This document shows positions 1 through 7,078 of a stretch of DNA of 19,028 nucleotides, piece after piece. This DNA comes from DASRBO01 sp035653595 (GTDB lineage Bacteria > Actinomycetota > Acidimicrobiia > Acidimicrobiales > JAJPHE01), in NCBI GenBank assembly GCA_035653595.1, contig DASRBO010000167.1, positions 1-19,028 on the forward strand, in the 5' to 3' direction. The notes under the pieces were generated by a model. The model was not told the origin of the DNA, did not search any database, and saw only the letters and a program-made list of their open reading frames with translations. The position numbers and the translations under genes are program-made. The number at the start of each line of letters is the position of its first letter. Within the stretch, counting starts at the first letter, position 1.

Positions 1-2
1 TG

Positions 3-110
3 CGGGCTTTGGCCAACCGCCTCGTCGGCATCCTCCACGGCTGCCTCCGTCACGGCACCCTCTACGACGAGCACACGGCCTGGGGACACCGATCCACAGC
101 TGCCGCTTGA
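3..110 (+). CDS. IS110-family transposase, C-terminal tail (cut by window edge)
   Basis: The frame beginning at base 3 is open to a TGA at 108-110 and encodes 35 residues, starting RALANRLVGILHGC and containing YDEHTAW. That pairing is characteristic of the extreme C-terminus of IS110/IS116/IS902-type transposases (Transposase_20 domain region), which carry a DEDD-type catalytic core further upstream. The start and catalytic residues lie outside the window, so completeness cannot be judged. IS110 elements usually lack terminal inverted repeats, and none is obvious in the bases after the stop. The element lies downstream of serC in tail-to-tail orientation. Confidence 0.75.
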   Translation, partial: RALANRLVGILHGCLRHGTLYDEHTAWGHRSTAAA

Positions 111-165
111 CGAGTTAAGGCCGTGGGATGTCTAGGCCGCCCCTACCGCCGGCTTCGGGACGGCT
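111..165. other. Gap between transposase tail and serC stop
   Basis: These 55 bases separate two convergent genes. I see no clear terminator with a T-tract and no target-site duplication that could be recognised from one side only. The right end of the IS element, if intact, should fall here. Confidence 0.3.
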
Positions 166-1296
166 TCAGGACAGCTGGCCCACCACGTGGTCGATGCATC
201 GGGTCAGGGCGGTGATGTCGTCGGGCTCCACAGCCGGGAACATCCCGATGCGCAGCTGGTTGCGGCCCAGCTTGCGGTAGGAGTCGGTGTCGACGACACC
301 GTTGGCCCTCAGGATCTTCGACACGGCAGCGGCGTCGATGGCGCCGTCGAGGTCGATGGTGCCGACCACCCGGCTGCGCTTGTCGGCCTCGGCCACGAAA
401 GGGGTGGCGAAGGAGCTGGCCTCGGCCCAGCCGTAGAGGCGGTCGGCGGAGTCGTCCGAGCGGGAGGCCGCCCACTCGAGGCCCCCGTTGGAGTTCATCC
501 AGTCGATCTGGTCGGCCAGCAGGAAGAGGGTGGCCAGGGCGGGGGTGTTGTAGGTCTGGTCCTTGCGGGAGTTCTCGAGGGCCACCGACAGGTCGAGGAA
601 GGCCGGCACCCAGCGGCCGGAGGCGGCCACCCGCTCGATGCGCTCGATCGCCGCCGGCGAGCAGGCCGCCAACCACAGGCCACCGTCGGAGCCGAAGCAC
701 TTCTGGGGGGCGAAGTAGTACACGTCGACCTGGGCCGGGTCGAAGCGCAGGCCGCCGGCCCCCGAGGTGGCGTCCACCGCCACCAGGCCGGAGGCCCCGG
801 CCGGCCGGGCCAGCCCCATCATCACCCCGGTCGAGGTCTCGTTGTGGGTGAGGGCGTATAGGTCCACCTCGTCGCTGGGGCGGGCCTCGGGGTGGGTGCC
901 GGGCGCCGACTCGATCACCTCGGGGTCCTTGAGGTGGGGGGCGGCAGCGGCGGCGGAGGCGAACTTGGACGAGAACTCGCCGAAGGACAGGTGCTGGCTG
1001 CGCTCCTCGATCAGGCAGAAGGTGGCCGCGTCCCAGAAGGCGGTGGTGCCGCCGTTGCCAAGCAGCACCTCGTAGCCGTCCGGCAGCGAGAACAGCTCGC
1101 CCAGGCCGGCCCGGATCCGCCCCACGACCGCCTGCACCGGCTTCTGGCGGTGGCTGGTGCCGAGCCAGGACCGGGCCGACTCGGCCAGGGCCTGGGCCGC
1201 CTCCGGACGCACCTTGGAGGGCCCGCAGCCGAAGCGACCGTCGCCGGGAAGCAGGCCGGCGGGGATGCGGATATCGGAATTCGGGGTGCTGGTCAC
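166..1296 (-). CDS. serC: Phosphoserine aminotransferase (mycobacterial type)
   Basis: A 376-residue PLP enzyme that transaminates 3-phosphohydroxypyruvate with glutamate to give 3-phosphoserine, the second step of serine synthesis. The sequence follows the actinobacterial SerC family closely: DGRFGCGPSKVR at 19-30, GTSHRQKPV near 46-54, GNGGTTAFWDA at 80-90, HNETSTGV at 151-158, and YYFAPQKCFGSDGG, where Lys199 should form the Schiff base. The C-terminus carries KLGRNQLRIGMFPAVEPDD. The GTG start at 1296 gives exactly the N-terminal spacing of mycobacterial SerC before DGRFG, and the total length matches that family. It is divergent from aspC with only 18 bases between start codons, and serA lies one gene further on, so two serine-pathway genes flank the aminotransferase. 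There is no Shine-Dalgarno at the usual place. Confidence 0.95.
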   Translation of the reverse strand: MTSTPNSDIRIPAGLLPGDGRFGCGPSKVRPEAAQALAESARSWLGTSHRQKPVQAVVGRIRAGLGELFSLPDGYEVLLGNGGTTAFWDAATFCLIEERSQHLSFGEFSSKFASAAAAAPHLKDPEVIESAPGTHPEARPSDEVDLYALTHNETSTGVMMGLARPAGASGLVAVDATSGAGGLRFDPAQVDVYYFAPQKCFGSDGGLWLAACSPAAIERIERVAASGRWVPAFLDLSVALENSRKDQTYNTPALATLFLLADQIDWMNSNGGLEWAASRSDDSADRLYGWAEASSFATPFVAEADKRSRVVGTIDLDGAIDAAAVSKILRANGVVDTDSYRKLGRNQLRIGMFPAVEPDDITALTRCIDHVVGQLS

Positions 1297-1314
1297 TGTG
1301 CAAGCATTGCAGCA
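1297..1314. promoter_or_regulatory. Symmetric 18-bp serC/aspC divergent start region
   Basis: Only 18 bases lie between the GTG of serC (minus) and the ATG of aspC (plus). They contain the interrupted inverted repeat TGCAA-gca-TTGCA (about 1299-1311). The central bases AGCATT (1303-1308), read on the other strand as AATGCT, lie six bases from each start codon. Read as -10 elements, AATGCT for serC, and AAGCAT one base over for aspC, keep the conserved second A and final T. No Shine-Dalgarno can fit for either gene without entering the other's coding region. A shared bidirectional promoter giving two leaderless mRNAs is an inference from this geometry. Confidence 0.4.
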
Positions 1315-2511
1315 ATGGAGCGCATCTCCCGACGGATTGCCGCCGTCTCCGAGTCGGCCACTCTCGCCATCGACGCCAAGTACAAGGCGCTCAAGGCGGC
1401 GGGGGAGTCGGTGGTCGGATTCGGCGCCGGCGAGCCTGATTTCCCCACCCCGGCGGCGATAGTGGAGGCGGCGGCGGCCGCCTGTCGCGACCCGGCCAAC
1501 CACGTCTACACGCCGACCCCCGGCCTGCCCGCCCTGCGAGAGGCCATCGCCGCCAAGACCGCCCGCGACAGCGGCCTGGCGGTGGAGGCGGCCCAGGTGC
1601 TGGTGACCAACGGGGGCAAGCAGGCCATCTACAACGCCTTCGCCACCCTGTTGGACCCGGGCGACGAGGTGCTGGTGCCCGCCCCCTACTGGACGACCTA
1701 CCCCGAGTCCATCGCCCTGGCCGGGGGGGTGCCGGTGGTGGTGCCGACCGACGAGCGAACCGGCTTCCGGGCCACCGTCGACGCCCTCGAGGCCGCCCGG
1801 ACCCCCCGGACCAAGGTGCTGCTGTTCGTGTCGCCCTCCAACCCGACCGGGGCCGTGTACCCGAGGGAGGAGATCGAGGCCGTGGGGGCATGGGCGGCGG
1901 CCCACGGGCTGTGGGTGCTGACCGACGAGATCTACGAGCACCTGGTTTACGGGTCGGCCAGCCACCACTCCATGCCGGTCGTGGTCCCCGACATCGCCGA
2001 GCGGTGCGTGGTCGTCAACGGGGTGGCCAAGACCTACGCCATGACCGGCTGGCGGGTGGGCTGGATGATCGCGCCCCTCGACGTGGTGAAGGCGGCTACC
2101 AACCTCCAGTCCCACTCCACCTCCAACGTGAACAACGTGGCCCAGCGAGCGGCCCTGGCGGCGGTGAGCGGCGACCTGTCGGCGGTGGCGACGATGAGGG
2201 AGGCCTTCGACCGCCGGCGCCGGCGCATCCACGAGATGCTCAACGGGATCGACGGGGTGGTCTGCACCGAGCCGGAAGGGGCGTTCTACGCCTTCCCGTC
2301 CTTCGCCGGGGTCCTCGGTCGCCCCATCCGGGGCCGCACGCCGCACACCACCTTCGAGCTGGCCGAGGTGATCCTCGACGAGGCCAAGGTGGCCATCGTG
2401 CCCGGCGAGGCCTTCGGCGCCCCCGGCTACGCCCGCCTCTCCTACGCCCTGGGCGACGACGACCTCGAGGAGGGCGTCACCCGCATAGGCAAGCTGCTGG
2501 CGGAGGCGTGA
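1315..2511 (+). CDS. aspC: Aspartate/aromatic-type class I aminotransferase
   Basis: A 398-residue fold-type I PLP aminotransferase, most like the actinobacterial aspartate transaminases that interconvert aspartate and 2-oxoglutarate with oxaloacetate and glutamate. Visible motifs are GAGEPDFPTP (37-46), YTPTPGLPALREAIA (65-79), the PLP-phosphate region TNGGKQAIYN (98-107), SPSNPTGAVY (173-182), TDEIYEHLVYG (203-213) and VAKTYAMTGWRVGWM, with Schiff-base Lys239. The C-terminal ARLSYAL holds the substrate-binding Arg. The ATG at 1315 gives the N-terminus MERISRRIAA, which fits the family. Its TGA shares one base with the ATG of serA, so the two are almost certainly cotranscribed and translationally coupled. 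Substrate range cannot be read from sequence; a broader aminotransferase role is possible. Confidence 0.88.
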   Translation: MERISRRIAAVSESATLAIDAKYKALKAAGESVVGFGAGEPDFPTPAAIVEAAAAACRDPANHVYTPTPGLPALREAIAAKTARDSGLAVEAAQVLVTNGGKQAIYNAFATLLDPGDEVLVPAPYWTTYPESIALAGGVPVVVPTDERTGFRATVDALEAARTPRTKVLLFVSPSNPTGAVYPREEIEAVGAWAAAHGLWVLTDEIYEHLVYGSASHHSMPVVVPDIAERCVVVNGVAKTYAMTGWRVGWMIAPLDVVKAATNLQSHSTSNVNNVAQRAALAAVSGDLSAVATMREAFDRRRRRIHEMLNGIDGVVCTEPEGAFYAFPSFAGVLGRPIRGRTPHTTFELAEVILDEAKVAIVPGEAFGAPGYARLSYALGDDDLEEGVTRIGKLLAEA

Positions 2512-4079
2512 TGGCCCGGGTCCTGATCACCGAGGCCCTGGCCGATGCCGGGGTGCGCATGCTGGCCGAGGCCGGCCACGAGGTGGAGCAGCGTCTGGGG
2601 ATGTCGCCGGCCGAGTTGGTAGAGGCGGTCGCCGACGTGGACGCCCTGGTGATCCGGTCGGCCACCAAGGTCACCGCCGAGGTCCTCGAGGCGGCCAGGC
2701 GCCTGGTCGTGGTGGGCCGGGCCGGCATCGGGGTGGACAACGTGGACGTGGCCGCCGCCACCCGGCGGGGGGTGATGGTCGTCAACGCCCCCAACTCGAT
2801 CACCCTGTCCACCGCCGAGCACACCATGGCCCTCCTGCTCTCCATGGCCCGCAACGTCCCCCAGGCCCACTCGGCCCTGGTGGCGGGACGGTGGGAGAAG
2901 TCCAAGTGGGAGGGGGTCGAGCTGCACGGCAAGACCCTGGGGGTGCTGGGGCTGGGTCGCATCGGCACGCTGGTGGCCCAGCGGGCCCATGCCTTCGGGA
3001 TGCGCCTGGTGGCCTGGGACCCGTGGATCTCCCCCGAGCGGGCCCGCCAGCTCGGCGTGGAGCTGCTCGACCTCCCGGAGCTGTTCTCCCAGGCCGACTT
3101 CGTCACCATCCACCTGCTCAAGACGGCCGACAGCGTCGGCCTCGTCGGCAAGGAGCTGCTGGCCCGGGCCAAGCCGGGCATGCGCATCGTCAACTGCGCC
3201 CGGGGCGGCATCGTCGACGAGGACGCCCTGGCCGAGGCCCTCCGCTCTGGTCTGGTGGCCGGGGCCGCTCTCGACGTGTTCGACGAGGAGCCGGCGACGG
3301 CGTCGCCGCTGTTCGAGTTCTCCTCGGTCGTCGTGACCCCCCATCTGGGGGCCAGCACGGCCGAGGCCCAGGACAAGGCGGGGGTGACCATCGCCGAGCA
3401 GGTCAACCTGGCCCTGGCCGGCGACTTCGTCCCCTATGCCCTCAACGTCTCCGCCGGCGAGGCGTCCAAGGCGGTGCGGCCCTTCCTGTCGGTGGCCGAG
3501 CTGCTGGGGAGCCTCTTCGCCTGCCTGCACGAGGGCCTGCCTGCGGTGCTGGACATCACTTACCAGGGGGCCCTGGCCGAGCACGACACCCGCATCCTCA
3601 CCCTGTCGGCCCTGAAGGGGGTCTTCTCCGCCGGGGGCAGCACCGACCCGGTGTCCTACGTGAACGCCCCCCAGATGGCCGAGGAGCGGGGGATGGAGGT
3701 GCGGGAGACGACCAGCACGGCCGCCCACGACTACACCAACCTGATCACCATCAGCGGGGACGGCCACTCGGTCTCCGGCACGGTTTCCGGCCCGTCGGGC
3801 CAGCCCCGGGTGGTCATGGTCGACGGCCACAACGTCGACGTCCCCCCGGCGCCAGACATGCTGGTGGTCCGCAACGACGACCGCCCGGGCATGATCGGGG
3901 TGGTGGGCACGGTCCTGGGCGACGCCGGCGTCAGCATCTCCAACATGGCCGTGGGCCAGTCGCCCACCGGGGGCACCGCCCTCATGGTGCTGGCCACCGC
4001 CGGGCCCGTCCCGGACGAGGTGGTGGAGCGCCTGTCCGGCTCCCCCGGCATCCTCGAGGTGCACCGGGTCAGCGTCTGA
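2511..4079 (+). CDS. serA: D-3-phosphoglycerate dehydrogenase, long form with ASB and ACT domains
   Basis: A 522-residue enzyme that oxidises 3-phosphoglycerate to 3-phosphohydroxypyruvate with NAD, committing carbon to serine. The nucleotide-binding motif GLGRIG is at 147-152 with Asp170 after the second strand. The catalytic set is Arg231 (NCARGGIVDEDAL), Glu260 (DVFDEEP) and His278 (TPHLGAST). After residue 300 come the intervening ASB domain and a C-terminal ACT domain (about 450-522, from MLVVRNDDRPGMIGVVG), the serine-sensing module of type I PGDH. Length and layout match the mycobacterial enzyme. The ATG overlaps the last base of the aspC stop. Feedback inhibition by serine is expected from the family, not shown here. 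Confidence 0.96.
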   Translation: MARVLITEALADAGVRMLAEAGHEVEQRLGMSPAELVEAVADVDALVIRSATKVTAEVLEAARRLVVVGRAGIGVDNVDVAAATRRGVMVVNAPNSITLSTAEHTMALLLSMARNVPQAHSALVAGRWEKSKWEGVELHGKTLGVLGLGRIGTLVAQRAHAFGMRLVAWDPWISPERARQLGVELLDLPELFSQADFVTIHLLKTADSVGLVGKELLARAKPGMRIVNCARGGIVDEDALAEALRSGLVAGAALDVFDEEPATASPLFEFSSVVVTPHLGASTAEAQDKAGVTIAEQVNLALAGDFVPYALNVSAGEASKAVRPFLSVAELLGSLFACLHEGLPAVLDITYQGALAEHDTRILTLSALKGVFSAGGSTDPVSYVNAPQMAEERGMEVRETTSTAAHDYTNLITISGDGHSVSGTVSGPSGQPRVVMVDGHNVDVPPAPDMLVVRNDDRPGMIGVVGTVLGDAGVSISNMAVGQSPTGGTALMVLATAGPVPDEVVERLSGSPGILEVHRVSV

Positions 4080-4166
4080 GCGCCGTCGGTCCGGCCCGGG
4101 CCACGGCCGGTTCGCCTGGGCCGCCTTCGGGCGACCGCATCGGTGGCGCCGCCCGCAGGCGGCTGG
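4080..4166. terminator. Convergent serA / membrane-protein gap with GC hairpins
   Basis: Between two converging stops lie a small hairpin with a TTCG tetraloop (CGCC/GGCG, 4122-4133) and a perfect 6-bp hairpin GCCGCC-CGCA-GGCGGC at 4148-4163, three bases before the minus-strand stop. Neither has a T-tract, so they are weak terminator candidates for either strand. Confidence 0.35.
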
Positions 4167-4934
4167 TCAGCGCTTGGCCTTGGTGAACCCGTCGGCCACC
4201 GCCGCCGCCTCGTCGAGGTAGCAGCGGTCGGCGGCGGTGCGGTTGTAGGCGAACATGCCCGGCAGGTGGAACAGCCGGCTGGACAGCTTGGCCTTGACCG
4301 GATGGGTCACCGGGCAGGCCCCGCCCTCCTCGGGACCGACCCAGGCGGGGCCCCCAGCTTCGGGGGAAGCGGCCTTCTTGGTGCCGGCGGCCTTCTTGGC
4401 CGCCCCCTTCACCGCGGCGGCCTTCTTCACCGCCGCCTTGGCCGCCTTCCGGGCGGCGGGGACGGCCTTGGCCGGGGCCTTGGCCACCGGCCCGGCCGGG
4501 GGAACCGGAGCCGCCGGCGCCGGGGCCGGCGTCGCGGTCGGTGCCGACGCCCTGGGAGGCTCGCCAGCGGTCTGCTCGGCCGGGGCGGCCGGCTCCGCCG
4601 GCTCCACCGGCGGGGCCCCGAGGGCCGAGGCCTCCTCGGGGACGGTGACCGGCATGTGGGTCGGAGGGTGGCCGGGTGCGTGGGCGGGGGCCGATCCGGC
4701 CGGACCGGCGGGCCTGGTTCCGGCGCCGCCGGGTCGAGCGGCGGGGCCGGCCCGCTCGGGCGCCGGCTCGGCCTCGGGCCGGGGTCGGGGCCGCACCTCG
4801 GGCCAGGAGCCGTCCACCCCGGTAGCCATCGGAGCCGCCTCCCCGTTGCGGCGCGACTTCAGGGCCAGGTAGGCGGCGAAGCAGAGCCCGGCCAGCAGGC
4901 CCAGGCGTATGCCGTAGCGAAACGAGGTCCTCAA
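4167..4934 (-). CDS. Membrane-anchored Ala/Pro/Lys-rich protein with C-terminal sunset-like domain
   Basis: This gene encodes 255 residues from a TTG at 4934. That start is chosen because AAGGGGG (4941-4947) sits six bases upstream. Residues 8-25 (GIRLGLLAGLCFAAYLAL) form one membrane helix followed by SRR. A long Pro/Ala-rich low-complexity stretch comes next, then a Lys/Ala segment (about 150-190, KKAAAVKGAAKKAAGTKK) like histone-H1-type tails. The last 52 residues (204-255) form a small domain with CPVTHPVKAKLSSRLFHLPG, AYNRTAADRCYLDEAAA and a basic end. This pattern (HxPG, YxRT, RCY, AAADGF) resembles the small module named the sunset domain in actinobacterial proteins, whose function I do not know. 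It could tether that domain to nucleic acid or the envelope. No function is assigned. Confidence 0.72.
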   Translation of the reverse strand: MRTSFRYGIRLGLLAGLCFAAYLALKSRRNGEAAPMATGVDGSWPEVRPRPRPEAEPAPERAGPAARPGGAGTRPAGPAGSAPAHAPGHPPTHMPVTVPEEASALGAPPVEPAEPAAPAEQTAGEPPRASAPTATPAPAPAAPVPPAGPVAKAPAKAVPAARKAAKAAVKKAAAVKGAAKKAAGTKKAASPEAGGPAWVGPEEGGACPVTHPVKAKLSSRLFHLPGMFAYNRTAADRCYLDEAAAVADGFTKAKR

Positions 4935-5012
4935 GAACTGCCCCCTTGCTCTGTGGGCAGAACGGTACCCATTACTTTCGGTGCCAGTGCAGACCAGGAC
5001 CGGCACGGCGGC
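4935..5012. promoter_or_regulatory. Short divergent gap upstream of the EamA transporter
   Basis: These 78 bases separate the divergent TTG (4934) and GTG (5013) starts. TACTTT at 4973-4978 is the only hexamer with a -10 look on the plus strand, and it has no -35 at good spacing. The minus-strand Shine-Dalgarno of the membrane protein lies at 4941-4947. Confidence 0.25.
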
Positions 5013-5915
5013 GTGGCCACCCTAGGGGAGCGCCGGGCGATCGCCTCACCGGCGCTGGCCCGCATCCTCGTCCTCGGAGCGGTATGGGGCACCAGCTTCC
5101 TGTTCATCCGGGTGGCCGACCGCGGCTTCAGCCCGGCCCAGGTGGTGCAGGGCCGCCTGGTCTTCGGCGCCCTCGCCCTGGGGCTGTTCATGGTCGCCGG
5201 CCACCGGCGCCTGCCCCGCCAGCGCCGCCTGGTGGGCCACCTGGTGGTGATGGGGGTGGTGGCCAACGTGGTCCCGTTCCTGCTGATTGCCTGGGGGGAG
5301 ACCCGGGTGAGCTCGAGCCTGGCGGCGGTCCTCAACGCCTCGACCCCGATCATGACCGTGCTGCTGGCCCTGCTGGTCCTGCCGGCCGAGCGGCCGACCC
5401 CGTTGCGGGCGGCCGGCATCGCGGCCGGCCTGGGCGGGGTCGTGCTGGTAATGCACCCGTGGAGCCGGGGCGCGACCACCGGCTCGCTGGTGGGGGAGCT
5501 GGCCTGCGTGGGCGCCGCCCTCTGCTACGGGGTCACCTTCGTCTACACCCGCCGCTTCATCTCCCCCCTGGGGGCCGAGCCGGTGGGCATGGCGGCGGCC
5601 CAGATCGGGTCGGGGGCGGTGATGCTGGGCCTGCTGGCCCCGGCTCTGGAGCGCTCCGGCGTCCACGCCCACTGGACCGCCTGGTTGTCTCTGGTCGCCC
5701 TGGGCGCCGTCAACACCGGGGTGGCCTACGTGTGGTATTTCCAGCTCACCCGGGCCACCGGGGCGGCGGCGTCGTCGATGGTGACCTACGTGTCCCCGGT
5801 CGTGGCGGTGGTGCTGGGGGCGGCGGTGCTGGGCGAGTCCCTGGGCTGGGAGCTCTTCGTGGGCGGGGCGGTGGTGCTGGCCGGCGTCGCCATGGCCCAG
5901 ACTGGCCGGTCGTGA
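5013..5915 (+). CDS. EamA (DMT superfamily) transporter
   Basis: A 300-residue integral membrane protein with about ten hydrophobic helices in two repeats of five, the EamA/RhaT layout of drug/metabolite transporters. The first repeat opens with LGAVWGTSFLFIRVA and contains VVQGRLVFGALALGLF, the conserved first-half signature. Repeat one ends near GGVVLVM and repeat two begins at LVGELACVGAALCYGVTFVYTRR. Family members export amino acids or other small metabolites, but substrate cannot be inferred. The GTG at 5013 is the only good start in frame before the first helix; there is no convincing Shine-Dalgarno. The TGA overlaps the GTG of the next gene by four bases, indicating one transcript. 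Confidence 0.87.
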   Translation: MATLGERRAIASPALARILVLGAVWGTSFLFIRVADRGFSPAQVVQGRLVFGALALGLFMVAGHRRLPRQRRLVGHLVVMGVVANVVPFLLIAWGETRVSSSLAAVLNASTPIMTVLLALLVLPAERPTPLRAAGIAAGLGGVVLVMHPWSRGATTGSLVGELACVGAALCYGVTFVYTRRFISPLGAEPVGMAAAQIGSGAVMLGLLAPALERSGVHAHWTAWLSLVALGAVNTGVAYVWYFQLTRATGAAASSMVTYVSPVVAVVLGAAVLGESLGWELFVGGAVVLAGVAMAQTGRS

Positions 5916-6469
5916 CCGCCGCCCCGCCCCGCTTCCCCCCGCCCCGGCGGGCCATGGAGGCCCGCCGCCGGCTCGAGCGCCTGGTGTTCGGGCTGGCGGT
6001 GGTGGCCGTGGCCGGGGTGCTCGGAACCCTGGGCTTCGGCCTGGCCTACGCCCACGTCCAGTCCCAGATCTACGACACCACCGCCGTGCGCAGCGCAGCG
6101 GCCGGCTTCCTGGCCGACCTCACCAACTGGAGCCCGGCCACCGTCGACGGCCAGTTCAACCGGGTGCAGGCCATGGCCACCGGCGCCTTCGCCCGCCAGG
6201 CGGCCGCCGTGTTCAACCCGGCGGTGCGGGCCAAGCTGCGCTCGGCCAAGGCCGCCACCACCGGCCGGGTCACCTACCTCTTCGTCCAGTCCTACAACGG
6301 GAAGGCGGCCAGCGTCTTCGGGGTGGTCGACCAGACCTACTCCAACTCCGCCAGCCGGGGGACCCACAGCGCTCAGCTCCACCTGGTGGTCGACCTGGCC
6401 AAGGTGGCCGGTCGGTGGAAGGTCGACTCGCTGCTGTCCCTGACCGGCTCGGCGACCCCCACCCCCTGA
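5912..6469 (+). CDS. Single-pass membrane protein, Mce-associated-like
   Basis: A 185-residue protein with a basic N-terminus, one membrane helix (about 24-46, from LVFGLAVVAVAGVLG) and an extracytoplasmic domain. The outer part shows features seen in Mce-associated membrane proteins: TNWSPATVDGQFNRVQAMATGAF after the helix, then alternating strands in VTYLFVQSYNG and ASVFGVVDQTYSN, and a final GRWKVDSL strand. That fold is a cone-like SnoaL/NTF2-type beta domain. The GTG at 5912 shares GTGA with the upstream stop. An internal ATG at 5954 is an alternative that removes 14 Pro/Arg-rich residues. No mce genes are nearby, so a lipid-import role is unsupported here. Confidence 0.7.
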   Translation: MTAAPPRFPPPRRAMEARRRLERLVFGLAVVAVAGVLGTLGFGLAYAHVQSQIYDTTAVRSAAAGFLADLTNWSPATVDGQFNRVQAMATGAFARQAAAVFNPAVRAKLRSAKAATTGRVTYLFVQSYNGKAASVFGVVDQTYSNSASRGTHSAQLHLVVDLAKVAGRWKVDSLLSLTGSATPTP

Positions 6470-6473
6470 GCGC

Positions 6474-7067
6474 TCAGCCGAGCGAGGGCAGCCAGGCCGG
6501 CCGGGTGGCCTCGTAGCGGTCGATGTCGGCCTGGTGGCGCAGGGTCAGCCCGATGTCGTCGAGCCCGTTGACCAGGCGATAGCGGGTGAACTCGTTGAGG
6601 GGGAAGGGGGCCTCGATGCCGGCCGCCGGGGCCGACACCACCAGCCGTTCCACGTCGACGGTTATCTCGAGGTCGGGGTCGGCCGCCACCGCCTCGAGCA
6701 GGGCGCGCCCGGTGGCCTCGTCCACCTGCACCGGCACCAGCCCGGCCTTGGTGGCGTTGTTGCGGAAGATGTCCCCGAAGCGGGGGGAGATGACCGCCTT
6801 GAACCCGTAGTCGGTCAGGGCCCACACGGCGTGCTCGCGGGAGGACCCGGTGCCGAAGTTGGGTCCCGCCACCAGGATGGTGGCCCCGGCGTGCTCGGAC
6901 CGGTTGAGCACGAAGTCGCGCTCGTCCCGCCACTCGGCGAACAGGCCGGCGCCGAAGCCGGTCCGCTCCACCTTCTTCAACCAGTCGCTGGGGATGATCT
7001 GGTCGGTGTCGACGTCGGAGCGGTCGAGGGGGACCGCCCGGCCGCTTATTGCTCTGACTGGCTCCAT
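6474..7067 (-). CDS. leuD: 3-isopropylmalate dehydratase small subunit
   Basis: A 197-residue swivel domain of isopropylmalate isomerase, which works with LeuC to interconvert 2- and 3-isopropylmalate, and citramalate with 3-methylmalate in the citramalate route. Diagnostic segments are DTDQIIPSDWLK (20-31), GPNFGTGSSREHAVWAL (68-84) and PRFGDIFRNNATKAGLVPV. The length matches the family. The ATG at 7067 is preceded by GGAGG (7074-7078) at a six-base spacing; that site sits directly against the leuC stop, so the two genes are coupled with an 11-base gap. The stop codon lies five bases from the stop of the convergent plus-strand gene, leaving no room for a separate terminator. Confidence 0.96.
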   Translation of the reverse strand: MEPVRAISGRAVPLDRSDVDTDQIIPSDWLKKVERTGFGAGLFAEWRDERDFVLNRSEHAGATILVAGPNFGTGSSREHAVWALTDYGFKAVISPRFGDIFRNNATKAGLVPVQVDEATGRALLEAVAADPDLEITVDVERLVVSAPAAGIEAPFPLNEFTRYRLVNGLDDIGLTLRHQADIDRYEATRPAWLPSLG

Positions 7068-7078
7068 CGCTGTCCTCC

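Noticed and set aside
892..1314. An upstream extension of aspC through the antisense of serC
   Set aside because: The aminotransferase family begins at MERISRRIAA (ATG 1315); the extra residues are low-complexity antisense translation.
166..2346. A 726-residue minus-strand open frame extending serC over aspC
   Set aside because: Only the part from 1296 downward is SerC; the extension is the antisense of aspC, a normal shadow in high-GC DNA.
4255..4872. Ala/Gly-rich plus-strand frame opposite the membrane-anchored protein
   Set aside because: Antisense shadow: the minus strand has the ribosome-binding site, a membrane helix and a recognisable terminal domain.
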